A stretch of DNA of 64,000 nt from Sphaerisporangium sp. TRM90804 (GCF_029846175.1 NZ_JARWAC010000007.1:310001-374000), one strand, 5' to 3'; counted from the stretch's first letter, positions 26,244 through 35,000 are shown. Numbers and translations: made by a program. Notes: generated by a model not told the origin, from the sequence alone.

Positions 26244-26271
26244 GGGAATCGCAGGGCCCTAGGATCTGTTG
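26244..26271 (+). promoter_or_regulatory. SigR-type (disulphide stress) promoter of trxBA
   Basis: GGGAAT (26244-26249) and GTTG (26268-26271) are separated by exactly 18 bp. This matches the consensus for the redox ECF sigma factors SigR (Streptomyces) and SigH (Mycobacterium), which are known to transcribe trxBA. The trxB start is about 100 nt downstream. Confidence 0.75.
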
Positions 26272-26370
26272 ACGCCACTGCATCGAAGGAACCGGTGGCG
26301 TCAGGCCATGGTGCGGTGAGCGCACGGGCGGCCCGCCAAACGGCCGCAACGGGCAGGAAGGGCATGAGGC

Positions 26371-27306
26371 GTGAGCGACGTCCGTAACGTGATCATCATC
26401 GGGTCGGGCCCGGCGGGTTACACGGCCGCGGTGTACGCGGCCCGCGCCGATCTCAACCCGCTCGTGTTCGAAGGCTCCGTCACCGCGGGTGGCGCGCTGA
26501 TGAACACCACCGACGTGGAGAACTTCCCGGGCTTCCCCGATGGCATCCTCGGGCCGGAGCTCATGGAGAGCTTCCGCAAGCAGGCGGAGCGGTTCGGCGC
26601 CGAGCTGGTCGCCGACGACGTGGTGGAGGTCGACCTCACCCGCGATCCCAAGGTGGTCAAGACCGCCACCGAGACCTACCTCACCCGCACGGTGATCGTC
26701 GCCACCGGCTCGGGGTACCGCGAGCTGGGCCTGCCCAACGAGAAGCGCCTGTCCGGGCACGGCGTCTCCTGGTGCGCCACCTGTGACGGCTTCTTCTTCC
26801 GCGACCAGGACATCGTGGTCGTCGGCGGCGGCGACACCGCCATGGAGGAGGCCACCTTCCTGAGCAGGTTCGCCCGCTCCGTCACGGTGGTCCACCGGCG
26901 CGACGAGCTGCGCGCCAGCAAGATCATGCAGGACCGCGCGTTCGCGAACGAGAAGATCCGCTTCGCCTGGAACAGCGTGATCAGCGACATCCACGGCGAG
27001 AGCCGGGTCTCAGGCGTGACGCTGCGCGACCTCAAGACCGGCGAGGAGACCCTGCTGCCCGTCACCGGAGTGTTCGTCGCCATCGGGCACGACCCCCGCA
27101 GTGAGCTGTTCAAGGGCCAGTTGGAGCTCAACGAGGAGGGGTACGTCGTCGCCGACGCGCCGACCACCCGCACCAACATCGATGGCGTCTTCGCCGCCGG
27201 CGACGTCGTCGACCACGTCTACCGACAGGCGATCACCGCCGCCGGCACCGGTTGCTCCGCCGCCATCGACGCCGAGCGCTGGCTCGCCGACCACGCCACC
27301 AGCTGA
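26371..27306 (+). CDS. trxB: Thioredoxin reductase
   Basis: FAD-dependent enzyme of 311 residues that reduces thioredoxin with NADPH. FAD site: [20 protein letters not shown]. Redox-active CATC at C135/C138 in [16 protein letters not shown] site: [22 protein letters not shown]-terminal motif: [20 protein letters not shown]. The GTG start at 26371 has an AGGAAGGGC site. It heads a two-gene operon with trxA, 16 nt apart, behind a SigR-type promoter. Confidence 0.97.
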   Translation: MSDVRNVIIIGSGPAGYTAAVYAARADLNPLVFEGSVTAGGALMNTTDVENFPGFPDGILGPELMESFRKQAERFGAELVADDVVEVDLTRDPKVVKTATETYLTRTVIVATGSGYRELGLPNEKRLSGHGVSWCATCDGFFFRDQDIVVVGGGDTAMEEATFLSRFARSVTVVHRRDELRASKIMQDRAFANEKIRFAWNSVISDIHGESRVSGVTLRDLKTGEETLLPVTGVFVAIGHDPRSELFKGQLELNEEGYVVADAPTTRTNIDGVFAAGDVVDHVYRQAITAAGTGCSAAIDAERWLADHATS

Positions 27307-27322
27307 ACTAGGGGAGAGAACC

Positions 27323-27646
27323 TTGAGCGAGATCAAGTCCGTGACCGACGCCACTTTCGAGGCCGAAGTCCTGCGGAACGACAAGCCCGTGCTCGTGGAC
27401 TTCTGGGCAGAGTGGTGTGGTCCGTGCCGCCAGGTCGCGCCGATCCTGCAGGAGATCGCGAAGGAGCACGCCGACAAGCTGTCCATCGTCAAGATCAACA
27501 TCGACGAGAACCCGCAGACTCCGCGCGACTACGGCGTACTCCAGATTCCGACGCTGAACGTCTACAAGGGTGGAGAGGTCGTGAAGCAGATCATCGGCGC
27601 CAAGCCGAAGGCCATGCTGCTGCGCGAGCTCGACGGCGTCATCTAG
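27323..27646 (+). CDS. trxA: Thioredoxin
   Basis: A 107-residue thioredoxin with the WCGPC active site (C32, C35) in VDFWAEWCGPCRQVAPIL and the cis-Pro segment YGVLQIPTLNVYKGGE. The TTG at 27323 (MSEIKSVTD) is chosen because AGGGGAGAG lies about 7 nt upstream and thioredoxins start here; the longer reading upstream lies inside trxB. It keeps cytosolic thiols reduced together with TrxB. A strong hairpin follows. Confidence 0.96.
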   Translation: MSEIKSVTDATFEAEVLRNDKPVLVDFWAEWCGPCRQVAPILQEIAKEHADKLSIVKINIDENPQTPRDYGVLQIPTLNVYKGGEVVKQIIGAKPKAMLLRELDGVI

Positions 27647-27722
27647 ACGCCCCTGCGGTCCGCGTTCGCCGCGTCGGCGCGAGCCGTACCACCACCGCCT
27701 TCGGGCGGCACCCACCCCAGCG

Positions 27723-27752
27723 GAGCCCTCCGTGCCTCGGCACGGAGGGCTC
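27723..27752. terminator. Bidirectional terminator after trxA
   Basis: A perfect 14-bp stem (GAGCCCTCCGTGCC, 27723-27736, with 27739-27752) and 2-nt loop between convergent trxA and the GNAT gene. Confidence 0.85.
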
Positions 27753-27810
27753 TCGCCGTCACGGGCGGCACCTCACGTCACGGTGCTCCCGGTAAGGCGC
27801 TCAGATCCCG

Positions 27811-28428
27811 TCAGACGGGGCGCAGGGCCCGCTCGGGGGACATGGAGCCCAGCAGGCGCTCCAGGGCCACCTCGACGTCCTCACGCCACGACGCGGCCGT
27901 CTTCAGCTCCAGCCGAAGGCGCGGGAACCGCAGGTGCGGGCGCACGGTCTTGAAGCCGACGGCGAGAAGGTACTCGGCGGGCAGCAGGCACCCGGGCTGC
28001 TCCCACTTCAGGTCGCCGAACGCCTCGATGGCCCGGACGCCCCGGCGCGTCAGGTCCTTGGCGACACCCTGGATCAGCATGCGCCCGAGGCCGCCCCCGG
28101 AGAACTCCGAGATGATGTGCGCGCTCATCAGCAGCACGGCGTCCGCGCTCACCGGCGACGTGGGGAACGCGACCGAGCGCGGGACGTACAGCGGCGGCGC
28201 GTACAGCACGAAACCGGCGGGAACGCCGTCGACGTAGCAGATCTTGCCGCAGCTTCCCCACTCAAGGAGCGTGGCGGAGATCCAGGCTTCCTTCTCCAGC
28301 GCCGGATCGCCCACCTTCTGGGCGCGCTCCCCGCTCACCGGGTCGAGCTCCCAGAAGACACACCGGCGACAGCGGCGTGGCAGGTCGTCGAGGTTGTCCA
28401 GCGTGATGTTCACCAGCCGGCGCGACAC
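27811..28428 (-). CDS. GNAT-family acetyltransferase-like protein
   Basis: A 205-residue protein of the GNAT fold. The acetyl-CoA-binding strand and loop are visible as SAHIISEFSGGGLGRMLIQG. It also has ICYVDGVPAGFVLYAPP (strand beta4 region) and a C-terminal LKWEQPGCLLPAEYLLAVGF. The N-terminus has RRCRRCVFWELDPVSGER, a CxxC pair that may bind metal. GTG 28428 is preferred over TTG 28440 because AAGGA sits 12 nt upstream of it and directly abuts the TTG. Streptomyces carries a similar gene beside trxA and parB. The substrate is unknown. Confidence 0.72.
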   Translation of the reverse strand: MSRRLVNITLDNLDDLPRRCRRCVFWELDPVSGERAQKVGDPALEKEAWISATLLEWGSCGKICYVDGVPAGFVLYAPPLYVPRSVAFPTSPVSADAVLLMSAHIISEFSGGGLGRMLIQGVAKDLTRRGVRAIEAFGDLKWEQPGCLLPAEYLLAVGFKTVRPHLRFPRLRLELKTAASWREDVEVALERLLGSMSPERALRPV

Positions 28429-28790
28429 CCGGGCCCCCAATCCTTGCGCGGACGCGAGTCATGGCGGAAAAGCGCACGAATCACGGCGTCTCCAAAGTGG
28501 CATGGTAGCCGAGTGCGGCATGGCCGCGGCGGTCCCCGGCGACGCGCGCGCGGGGCCGCCGGCCCTCCGGCCGCGCCCGCGCGGGACCTCGGGCGCGTCG
28601 CCGCAGGCCGGGGCGGCCGGCTGGCGACGCGACTGGGGCCTGAATCTATGCCCCCGGCAACGTCCCCTGAAACGCGTAATCACCCCAAGGCGGGCGGGCG
28701 ACCTGCCGTAGTGTGGTTCTCCGACACAGCCCCTCTGGCGTCGCCCGAACGCGGCGGACGCCGTGGGCTCGGCTGAATAGGAGGTGGACC
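28429..28790. other. Divergent intergenic region, GNAT gene / aminotransferase gene
   Basis: These 362 bp hold no convincing gene. TACCAT on the minus strand (28502-28507) could be the -10 box of the GNAT gene. On the plus strand TAGTGT (28709-28714) is a weak candidate for the aminotransferase. The middle (about 28530-28625) is extremely GC-rich without a clean hairpin. Confidence 0.4.
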
Positions 28791-30116
28791 GTGACGGAAG
28801 AGCAGGATCACGGTCGGAGGAGCGTGGCCCAGGGGTCGCGCATCGATCCCTACATCGATCGGTACGCAGCACGTGCCGCCGGGATGGTCGCCTCCGAGAT
28901 CCGAGCTCTCTTCGCCGTCGCGTCCAGGCCCGAGGTGGTCTCGCTCGCGGGCGGCATGCCCTACGTCACGGCCCTCCCCCTCGACACCGTGGGCGAACTG
29001 GTCGCCGACCTGGTCGCCCGGCGCGGCACGGTTGCGCTCCAGTACGGCTCCGGCCAGGGCGACCCGCACTTGCGCGAGCAGATCTGCGAGGTCATGCGCC
29101 TGGAGGGCATCGACGCCGGGCCCGACGACGTCGTCGTCACCGTCGGCTCGCAGCAGGCGCTCGACCTCATCACGCGCATCTTCATCGACCCCGGCGACGT
29201 CGTGCTGGCCGAAGGGCCCTCCTACGTGGGCGCTATCGGCACGTTCGCCGCCTACCAGGCCTCGGTCGTGCACGTCGCCATGGACGCCCAGGGGCTCGTG
29301 CCCGAGGCGCTCGACGAGTCGATCCAGGCGCTGCACCGCGCCGGCCGCCGCGTCAAGTTCCTCTACACCGTCCCGAGCTTCCAGAACCCGGCCGGCGTCA
29401 CGCTCTCCGCGGAGCGCCGGCGCCGGGTCATGGAGATCTGCCGGCGCGCCGGCGTGCTGGTCGTCGAGGACAACCCATACGGGCTGCTGGGCTTCGACGG
29501 CGATCCCATGCGGGCTCTGCGCGCCGACGACCCCGACGGCGTCGTCTACCTGGGGTCGTTCTCCAAGACCCTCGCCCCGGGCTTCCGTGTCGGGTGGGCC
29601 CTGGCCCCGCACGCCATCCGCGACAAGCTGGTGCTCGCCATGGAGTCGGCGGTGCTGTCCCACTCCAGCTTCTCCCAGCTCGCCGTGGGGCAGTACCTCG
29701 CCACCCAGCCGTGGCGCGAGCAGATCAAGACGTTCCGCGAGCTCTACCGCGAGCGCAGGGACGCCCTGCTGGGCTCCCTGGAAGCGCTCATGCCGCCCGG
29801 CTGCACCTGGACCCGCCCCGCCGGAGGGTTCTTCGTCTGGCTGACGCTGCCCGAAGGGCTCGACTCCAAGGCGCTGCTGCCCCGCGCCGTCGCCGAGCGC
29901 GTCGCGTTCGTACCGGGCACCGGGTTCTACGCCGATGGCTCCGGCGCGGGTAACATGCGCCTTTCCTACTGTTACCCCGAACCCGACCGCATCCGCGAAG
30001 GCGTCCGGCGCCTCGCAGGTGTCGTCCAGCAGGAGCTGCTGCTGCACGACACCTTCGGCACCGGAGCCATGCGTGCCCTCGGTGGGGTGGACACCCCCGG
30101 GCCTGACCTGGCCTGA
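28791..30116 (+). CDS. PLP-dependent aminotransferase, 2-aminoadipate aminotransferase/LysN-like
   Basis: A 441-residue fold-type I aminotransferase. Key segments are VSLAGGMPYVTALPLD, YGSGQGDPHLREQICEVM, VGSQQALDLI, YTVPSFQNPAGVTLS, VVEDNPYGLLGFDG and the Schiff-base lysine in GSFSKTLAPGFRVGW. It resembles the aminotransferase part of MocR/LysN proteins but has no N-terminal helix-turn-helix. GTG 28791 has a perfect AGGAGG 6 nt upstream. The substrate is unproven; aromatic, branched or 2-aminoadipate transamination are possible. A terminator follows. Confidence 0.88.
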   Translation: MTEEQDHGRRSVAQGSRIDPYIDRYAARAAGMVASEIRALFAVASRPEVVSLAGGMPYVTALPLDTVGELVADLVARRGTVALQYGSGQGDPHLREQICEVMRLEGIDAGPDDVVVTVGSQQALDLITRIFIDPGDVVLAEGPSYVGAIGTFAAYQASVVHVAMDAQGLVPEALDESIQALHRAGRRVKFLYTVPSFQNPAGVTLSAERRRRVMEICRRAGVLVVEDNPYGLLGFDGDPMRALRADDPDGVVYLGSFSKTLAPGFRVGWALAPHAIRDKLVLAMESAVLSHSSFSQLAVGQYLATQPWREQIKTFRELYRERRDALLGSLEALMPPGCTWTRPAGGFFVWLTLPEGLDSKALLPRAVAERVAFVPGTGFYADGSGAGNMRLSYCYPEPDRIREGVRRLAGVVQQELLLHDTFGTGAMRALGGVDTPGPDLA

Positions 30117-30129
30117 GACGCGCGGGAAG

Positions 30130-30170
30130 GAGCCCGGCGCACCCGCCCGACCGGCGGGCGCCGGGCTCTT
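30130..30170 (+). terminator. Terminator after the aminotransferase gene
   Basis: A 10-bp outer stem (GAGCCCGGCG, 30130-30139, with 30159-30168) and a 6-bp inner stem (30142-30147 with 30153-30158), followed by TTCTC. Confidence 0.75.
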
Positions 30171-30196
30171 CTCCGAAGAAGCAAGAGAGGTCGCTG

Positions 30197-31165
30197 ATGA
30201 TCGAGCTCGGCCACGTGCTGGTGCTGGCAGGCGGGCTGTCGTACGAGCGGGAGGTCTCGCTCCGTTCAGGGCGCCGCGTGAGCGAGGTGCTCCGCGCGGC
30301 CGGCATCGACGTCGAGACGCGCGACACCGACGCCGGTCTGGTGCCGGCCGTGCTCGCCGACCCGCCCGACGTCGTGTTCGTCACCCTGCACGGCGGCAGC
30401 GGGGAGGACGGCGCGATCCGCTCGGTGCTGGAGCTGCTGTCCGTCCCGTACGTGGGCGCCGCGCCCGACGCTTGCCGCATCGCCTACGACAAGCCGACCG
30501 CCAAGACGGTGGTCCGCTCGGTCGGCGTCCGCACGCCCGAGTCGGTCGTCCTGCCCAAGGAGACCTTCCACGACCTCGGCGCCGCGGCCGTGCTCGGGCG
30601 CATCGTCGACCGGCTCGGCCTGCCCCTGTTCGTCAAGCCGTCGCGCGGCGGGTCGGCCCTCGGCGGCTCGATCGTCCGCAAGGCCGACGAGCTGCCCGCC
30701 GCCATGGTGGGGTGCTTCGCCTACGGGGACACCGCGCTGATCGAGCGGTACATCGAGGGGGTGGAGGTCGCGGTGTCCGTGGTCGACCTCGGCGACGGCC
30801 CGGTGGCCCTGCCGCCCATCGAGATCTTCCCGAACGAAGGCGTGTACGACTACTCGGCGCGCTACACCGCCGGGCACACCGAGTTCTTCGCCCCCGCGCG
30901 GCTGCGTCCGGAGGTCGCCGACGCCTGCGCGCGGCTGGCCGTGACCGCGCACACCGCGCTCGGGCTGCGCGACGTCTCGCGCACCGACCTCATCGTGGAC
31001 GCCTACGGCGACCCGCACTTCCTAGAGGTCAACGTGGCCCCGGGGATGACCGAGACCTCCCTGCTGCCGATGGCCGTGGAGGCCGCGGGCAAGGATCTCG
31101 GCGCCCTGTGCCGCGGGCTGCTGGAAGCCGCCGCCCGGCGCGGCGGGGCCGCCGGCCGGGCGTAA
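30197..31165 (+). CDS. D-alanine--D-alanine ligase family protein (ATP-grasp)
   Basis: A 322-residue ATP-grasp enzyme of the Ddl family, which joins two D-alanines for peptidoglycan. Signatures are VLAGGLSYEREVSLRSGRRV at the N-terminus, FVTLHGGSGEDGAIRSVLEL, ATP-binding LFVKPSRGGSALGGSIVRK, and the metal site FLEVNVAPGMTETSLLPMA. It is a little shorter than housekeeping Ddl (about 340-370) and carries GSGEDG where Ddl has GxxGEDG. ATG 30197 has AAGAGAGG upstream. Whether it is the main Ddl, a paralogue or a ligase for another D-amino acid cannot be decided here. Confidence 0.85.
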   Translation: MIELGHVLVLAGGLSYEREVSLRSGRRVSEVLRAAGIDVETRDTDAGLVPAVLADPPDVVFVTLHGGSGEDGAIRSVLELLSVPYVGAAPDACRIAYDKPTAKTVVRSVGVRTPESVVLPKETFHDLGAAAVLGRIVDRLGLPLFVKPSRGGSALGGSIVRKADELPAAMVGCFAYGDTALIERYIEGVEVAVSVVDLGDGPVALPPIEIFPNEGVYDYSARYTAGHTEFFAPARLRPEVADACARLAVTAHTALGLRDVSRTDLIVDAYGDPHFLEVNVAPGMTETSLLPMAVEAAGKDLGALCRGLLEAAARRGGAAGRA

Positions 31166-31168
31166 CCT
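31163..31168 (+). promoter_or_regulatory. -10 box for the leaderless threonine aldolase gene
   Basis: TAACCT overlaps the stop codon of the upstream ligase gene and lies 6 nt before the GTG at 31175. Confidence 0.5.
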
Positions 31169-31174
31169 GGCGGC

Positions 31175-32221
31175 GTGATCGAACCCCTCTACCCCAAGAG
31201 CTTCGCCAGCGACAACCACGCGGGAGTGCACCCCGCCGTCCTGAAGGCCGTCGCCGCGGCCGGCGCCGGGGACGCCCCCGCCTACGGGGACGACCGGTGG
31301 ACGGGCGCCCTCGCCGACCGGCTCCGCGCCGAGTTCGGCGAGGACGCCGCCGGCCTGGTCGTCCTCAACGGCACCGGCGCCAACATCGTGGCGCTGGGCA
31401 GCATGCTGGAGCGCCGCTACGACGCGGTGATCTGCCCGGAGACCGCGCACATCGCCACCCACGAGACGGGGGCCAGCGAGCGCCTGCTCGGCGTCAAGCT
31501 GGTCACCGTGCCCACCGCCGACGGGAAGCTCACCCCGGCGGACGTGACGGCCCGGCTCGGCGAGCGCGGCAACATCAGCGCGGTGCAGCCGAAGGTGGTC
31601 TCCATCTCGCAGGTGACCGAGCTCGGCACCTGCTACACGGCCGACGAGGTCGCCGCGCTCGCGCGGGCCGCCCACGACCACGGCATGCTGCTGCACATGG
31701 ACGGCGCCCGCCTGGCCAACGCGGCCGCCTTCCTCGGCTGCTCCCTGCGCGAGGTGACCACCGACGCCGGCGTGGACGTCCTCAGCTTCGGCGCCACGAA
31801 GAACGGCGCCATGGTCGGCGAGGTCGTGGTCGTGCTGCGCCCGGAACTGGCCGAGGCCGGCCCGTACCTGCGCCGCCAGTCACTGCAGCTCGCCTCCAAG
31901 ATGCGCTACGTCTCCGCCCAGGTCTCCGCGCTGCTGACCGACGAGCTGTGGCGCCGCAACGCCGCCCACGCCAACGCCATGGCCCGCAGACTCGCCGACG
32001 CCGTCACCGGCCTCCCCGGCCTGAGCGTCGAGTGGCCGGTCCAGTCCAACGCCGTCTTCGCCCGCCTCCCGCACGGCGCGATCACCGAACTGCGCTCCCG
32101 CTACCTGTTCCACACCTGGGACGAGCCCTCCGGCGTGGTCCGCTGGATGACCGCCTTCGACACCTCCCCCGAGGACGTCGACACCTTCGCCACCGACATC
32201 CACCAGGCACTGAAACGCTGA
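31175..32221 (+). CDS. Low-specificity threonine aldolase / beta-eliminating lyase family
   Basis: A 348-residue PLP enzyme of the threonine aldolase family, which cleaves threonine or allo-threonine to glycine and acetaldehyde. Motifs include FASDNHAGVHPAVLKAV, VVLNGTGANIVAL, HMDGARLANAAAFLG with the PLP-binding Asp, and DVLSFGATKNGAM with the Schiff-base Lys. A TANNNT box 6 nt upstream suggests an independent leaderless transcript, although the gene is only 9 nt after the ligase gene. It is the last gene before the repeat region. Confidence 0.9.
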   Translation: MIEPLYPKSFASDNHAGVHPAVLKAVAAAGAGDAPAYGDDRWTGALADRLRAEFGEDAAGLVVLNGTGANIVALGSMLERRYDAVICPETAHIATHETGASERLLGVKLVTVPTADGKLTPADVTARLGERGNISAVQPKVVSISQVTELGTCYTADEVAALARAAHDHGMLLHMDGARLANAAAFLGCSLREVTTDAGVDVLSFGATKNGAMVGEVVVVLRPELAEAGPYLRRQSLQLASKMRYVSAQVSALLTDELWRRNAAHANAMARRLADAVTGLPGLSVEWPVQSNAVFARLPHGAITELRSRYLFHTWDEPSGVVRWMTAFDTSPEDVDTFATDIHQALKR

Positions 32222-32341
32222 CCGGCGACCACTCACCCATAAGTCACACCTCCTCGGGCACCCGTCCCGTACCCGCCGAGCCACCTTCGTGAAATGACGC
32301 CTTCGACACGCCTCCTGAAGCGCGCCCCGCACCCGGCCCCC

Positions 32342-32688
32342 TCCCCACCACCCCGCAGGCGGCCACCCCCAGGCGCCCAGGGGGGCGGCGGTCATCGACA
32401 CCAGCCGATGGACCGACCGAACACGGGCGACGTGTAGCACCAACCGATCACCCTGCCCCGCCCCCATCACCCCGCAGGCGGCCACCCCCAGGCGCCCAGG
32501 GGGCTGCGGTCATCAACACCACTCGATGAACCGGCCGGACCTGGGCGAGGTGTAGCACCAACCGATGGATCGGCCGGACACGGGCGAAGTCGAGGACCAG
32601 CCCGATGGGCCGGCCGGATGTAGGCGAGGTGTGACACCAGCCGATGGACCTACCGGAGCTGGGCGAGGTGTAACGGCAACCGATCACC
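32342..32688. repeat. Cluster of 39-bp repeats with a duplicated GC-rich block
   Basis: Five full units of 39-40 bp related to CACCAACCGATGGATCGGCC... lie at 32399-32437, 32517-32555, 32556-32594, 32595-32634 and 32635-32673; the last four are in tandem. Truncated units ending CCGATCAC follow at 32438-32451 and 32674-32688. A GC-rich block of about 55 bp (core CCCCGCAGGCGGCCACCCCC at 32351 and 32470) precedes unit 1 and the tandem run. The period is a multiple of three, so the minus strand reads as 13-residue peptide repeats, but no start or family supports a gene. It fills the gap before the parS sites. Function is unknown. Confidence 0.8.
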
Positions 32689-32869
32689 TACCCCCGCTCC
32701 ATCCGCTCGCCGGCCCTCCCCTCCGCCGGTGGAAGCGCCGACTCCCGGCGCCGCGTCGGCGAGAAGGGATACGGCGAATTCGGCGCCGTCGTACGGCGGG
32801 CCACCCGGCTGACGCACACACCGGGAGTGAGCCGGCTCCCCCCGGTAATCCAACCTGGGTGAGCGGACC

Positions 32870-32883
32870 GTTTCACGTGAAAC
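32870..32883. promoter_or_regulatory. parS: parS site 1
   Basis: GTTTCACGTGAAAC, the 14-bp palindromic core of the ParB-binding parS site. It lies 67 bp downstream of the parB stop codon. Confidence 0.95.
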
Positions 32884-32920
32884 GGCCGCGTCGCCCGTTG
32901 CCGGAAGGGCGCGTGGGGCG

Positions 32921-32934
32921 GTTTCACGTGAAAC
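32921..32934. promoter_or_regulatory. parS: parS site 2
   Basis: A second exact GTTTCACGTGAAAC, starting 51 bp after site 1 and 16 bp from the parB stop codon. Confidence 0.95.
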
Positions 32935-32949
32935 GCGGAGGGGGTGGGG

Positions 32950-33912
32950 TCAGCCGGTGGCGTCGTGCATGGCGCCGGCCGCGCCGGGGGCCATGGCGCC
33001 GATGATGCGCTCCAGGTCGTCCATGGTGGCGAACTCGACGACGATCCTGCCCTTGTGGCGGCCGAGGTCGACCTTGACGCGCGTCTCGAAGTGGTCGGAG
33101 AGGCGGTTGGCCAGGTGGGTCAATGTGGGCTCGGGGGTGTCGCGAGGGCGGCGGGCGCGTGGGGCGGGGGCGGCGGTCGCCTCACCCATGGACACGATCT
33201 CCTCCACGGTGCGGACCGAGAGGCCCTCCGCCACGATGCGGGTGGCGAGGTGCTCCTGCGCCGCCGGGTCGCTCAGCGCCAGCAGCGGGCGGGCGTGTCC
33301 GGCGCTGATCGTGCCGGCGGCGACCCGGAGCTGGACGTTGGCCGGCAGGTTGAGCAGCCGCAGGGTGTTGGAGATGTGCGAACGCGAGCGGCCGACCCGC
33401 TGGGCGAGCTGCTCGTGCGTGGCGCCGAAGTCGTCCAGGAGCTGCCGGTAGGCCGCCGCCTCCTCCAGCGCGTTGAGCTGCTCCCGCTGGAGGTTCTCGA
33501 TGAGGGCGTCCCGCAGCATCGCGTCGTCCTGGGTGCTCCGGACGATCGCCGGGATCTCCGTCAGCCCCAGGAGCCGCGACGCGCGCCACCGCCGCTCCCC
33601 CATGATCAGCTCATGACGGCCGTCGCCCACCGCGCGGACCACGATGGGCTGGAGCAGGCCGACCTCGCGGATGGAGTCGGCCAGCTCGCCCAGGGCCTCC
33701 TCGTCGAAGATGTCGCGAGGCTGCCGGGAGTTGGGCACGATCGAGTCGACCGGGATCTCCTGGAAGTACGCGCCGGCGACGGGCTTGAGCCCGTCGCGCT
33801 CCCCCGGGGACTCCGAGGCCCACACCCCGGCGGTCGGCTCCTCCACGGCGGGCCCGGTGGGGATCAGGGCTCCGAGACCCTTCCCCAGTCCACCACGCCT
33901 CTGCTGGCCCAC
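32950..33912 (-). CDS. parB: Chromosome partitioning protein ParB
   Basis: CTP-dependent DNA clamp that loads at parS and organises origin segregation. The 320-residue protein has a basic N-terminus ([16 protein letters not shown]) for ParA interaction. The CTPase domain carries [20 protein letters not shown] and the GERR motif in [16 protein letters not shown]. The parS-binding HTH follows ([31 protein letters not shown]), then a C-terminal dimerisation domain. GTG 33912 is chosen because GAGGAGG lies 4 nt upstream, excluding an extension of 7 residues. It is downstream of parA with a 146-nt gap, next to two parS sites. Confidence 0.97.
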   Translation of the reverse strand: MGQQRRGGLGKGLGALIPTGPAVEEPTAGVWASESPGERDGLKPVAGAYFQEIPVDSIVPNSRQPRDIFDEEALGELADSIREVGLLQPIVVRAVGDGRHELIMGERRWRASRLLGLTEIPAIVRSTQDDAMLRDALIENLQREQLNALEEAAAYRQLLDDFGATHEQLAQRVGRSRSHISNTLRLLNLPANVQLRVAAGTISAGHARPLLALSDPAAQEHLATRIVAEGLSVRTVEEIVSMGEATAAPAPRARRPRDTPEPTLTHLANRLSDHFETRVKVDLGRHKGRIVVEFATMDDLERIIGAMAPGAAGAMHDATG

Positions 33913-34058
33913 GGTTCCTCCTCGACACGACATCCCGCCCGTACCGAGTCGACGGCTTTTGTACCGTCGCCCTCGCCGGCCGGGTTCACAGACACTCGCT
34001 TACCGCCGTTCCGGCCGGCGCGGGACACCCTCCAGGAGAGTACCGCCGCCGGGCCGGG

Positions 34059-35000
34059 TCAGCCTCCCGCGACGGCGGCACCACGGAAGGCGATCTCCCG
34101 CGCCGCGTCCATGTACGCCATGGCGCCGCTGGAGCCGCCGTCGTAGGTGAGCACCGACTGCCCGTAGCTCGGCGCCTCCGACACCCGGACGCTGCGCGGG
34201 ATGACGGTCGAGAGCACCGTGTCGCCGAAGTGCGACCGCACCTCGTCGGCCACCTGCGACGCCAGCCGGGTGCGGCCGTCGTACATGGTGAGCAGGATCG
34301 TCGACACCCGCAGCGCCTGGTTCAGGTGAACCCGCACGAGCTCGACGTTCCGCAGGAGCTGGCTGACCCCCTCCAGGGCGTAGTACTCGCACTGGATCGG
34401 GATCAGCACCTCCTCGGCGGCGACCATCGCGTTCACCGTCAGCAGGCCGAGCGACGGCGGGCAGTCGATCAGGATGTAGTCGAGCTCGATGACGTCGAAC
34501 GCCTCCAGCGCCCGCTTGAGCCGGGCCTCCCTGGCGACCAGCGACACCAGCTCGATCTCCGCGCCGGCCAGGCCGATCGTCGCCGGCGCGCAGTAGAGGT
34601 CGGGCATGTCGGGGACGGGGCTGACGATCTCCTTCAGCGGAAGGTCCTCGACCAGCACCTGATACACCGAGGGGATCGTCCCGCGGTGCTCGACCGACAG
34701 CGCCGTGGACGCGTTGCCCTGCGGGTCGAGGTCGACCACGAGCACCCGCTGGCCGTGCATGGACAGGCCCGCCGCCAGGTTGACGGCCGTGGTGGTCTTG
34801 CCCACGCCGCCCTTCTGGTTGGCGATGGTGATGATGCGCTTCTTCGGTGGGCGAGGCCAGTCGCCCTCCTGCCGGGACGACGGGTAACCGAGTGAAGCGG
34901 CGGCTATGGGAGCGGAAGGAGCTGTTTCACGTGAAACCACTGAGCTGAGCGCCTCTCGGACCAGCGGCGATTCGCCGGGGCTAAGGGGGGGCTGTGACAC
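34059..35000 (-). CDS. parA: Chromosome partitioning ATPase ParA
   Basis: Walker-type ATPase that moves ParB-bound origins. The 313-residue form has Walker A in ITIANQKGGVGKTTTAVNLA, Walker A' VLVVDLDPQGNASTAL and Walker B YILIDCPPSLGLLTVNAMV. It begins VSQPPLSPGESPLVREALSS, an N-terminal extension as in Streptomyces ParA; VVSRET within it is encoded by a parS site. GTG 35000 is preferred because GAAAGGA lies 8 nt upstream. A longer start at GTG 35129, overlapping the rsmG stop (GTGA), would add 43 residues and is the main alternative. Confidence 0.95.
   Translation of the reverse strand: MSQPPLSPGESPLVREALSSVVSRETAPSAPIAAASLGYPSSRQEGDWPRPPKKRIITIANQKGGVGKTTTAVNLAAGLSMHGQRVLVVDLDPQGNASTALSVEHRGTIPSVYQVLVEDLPLKEIVSPVPDMPDLYCAPATIGLAGAEIELVSLVAREARLKRALEAFDVIELDYILIDCPPSLGLLTVNAMVAAEEVLIPIQCEYYALEGVSQLLRNVELVRVHLNQALRVSTILLTMYDGRTRLASQVADEVRSHFGDTVLSTVIPRSVRVSEAPSYGQSVLTYDGGSSGAMAYMDAAREIAFRGAAVAGG
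34924..34937. promoter_or_regulatory. parS: parS site 3, inside parA
   Basis: An exact GTTTCACGTGAAAC within the 5' coding part of parA, where it encodes the residues V-S-R-E-T. Streptomyces ParA also has VSRET in its N-terminal extension, so the placement appears conserved. Confidence 0.93.

Noticed and set aside
32448..32687. Minus-strand frame with 13-residue repeats over the 39-bp units
   Set aside because: The repeat period is divisible by three, so a frame stays open by chance; no ribosome site, no family, and the units are interrupted and truncated.
32342..32688. Possible CRISPR array
   Set aside because: Units are directly tandem without unique spacers, two are truncated, and no cas gene is nearby.
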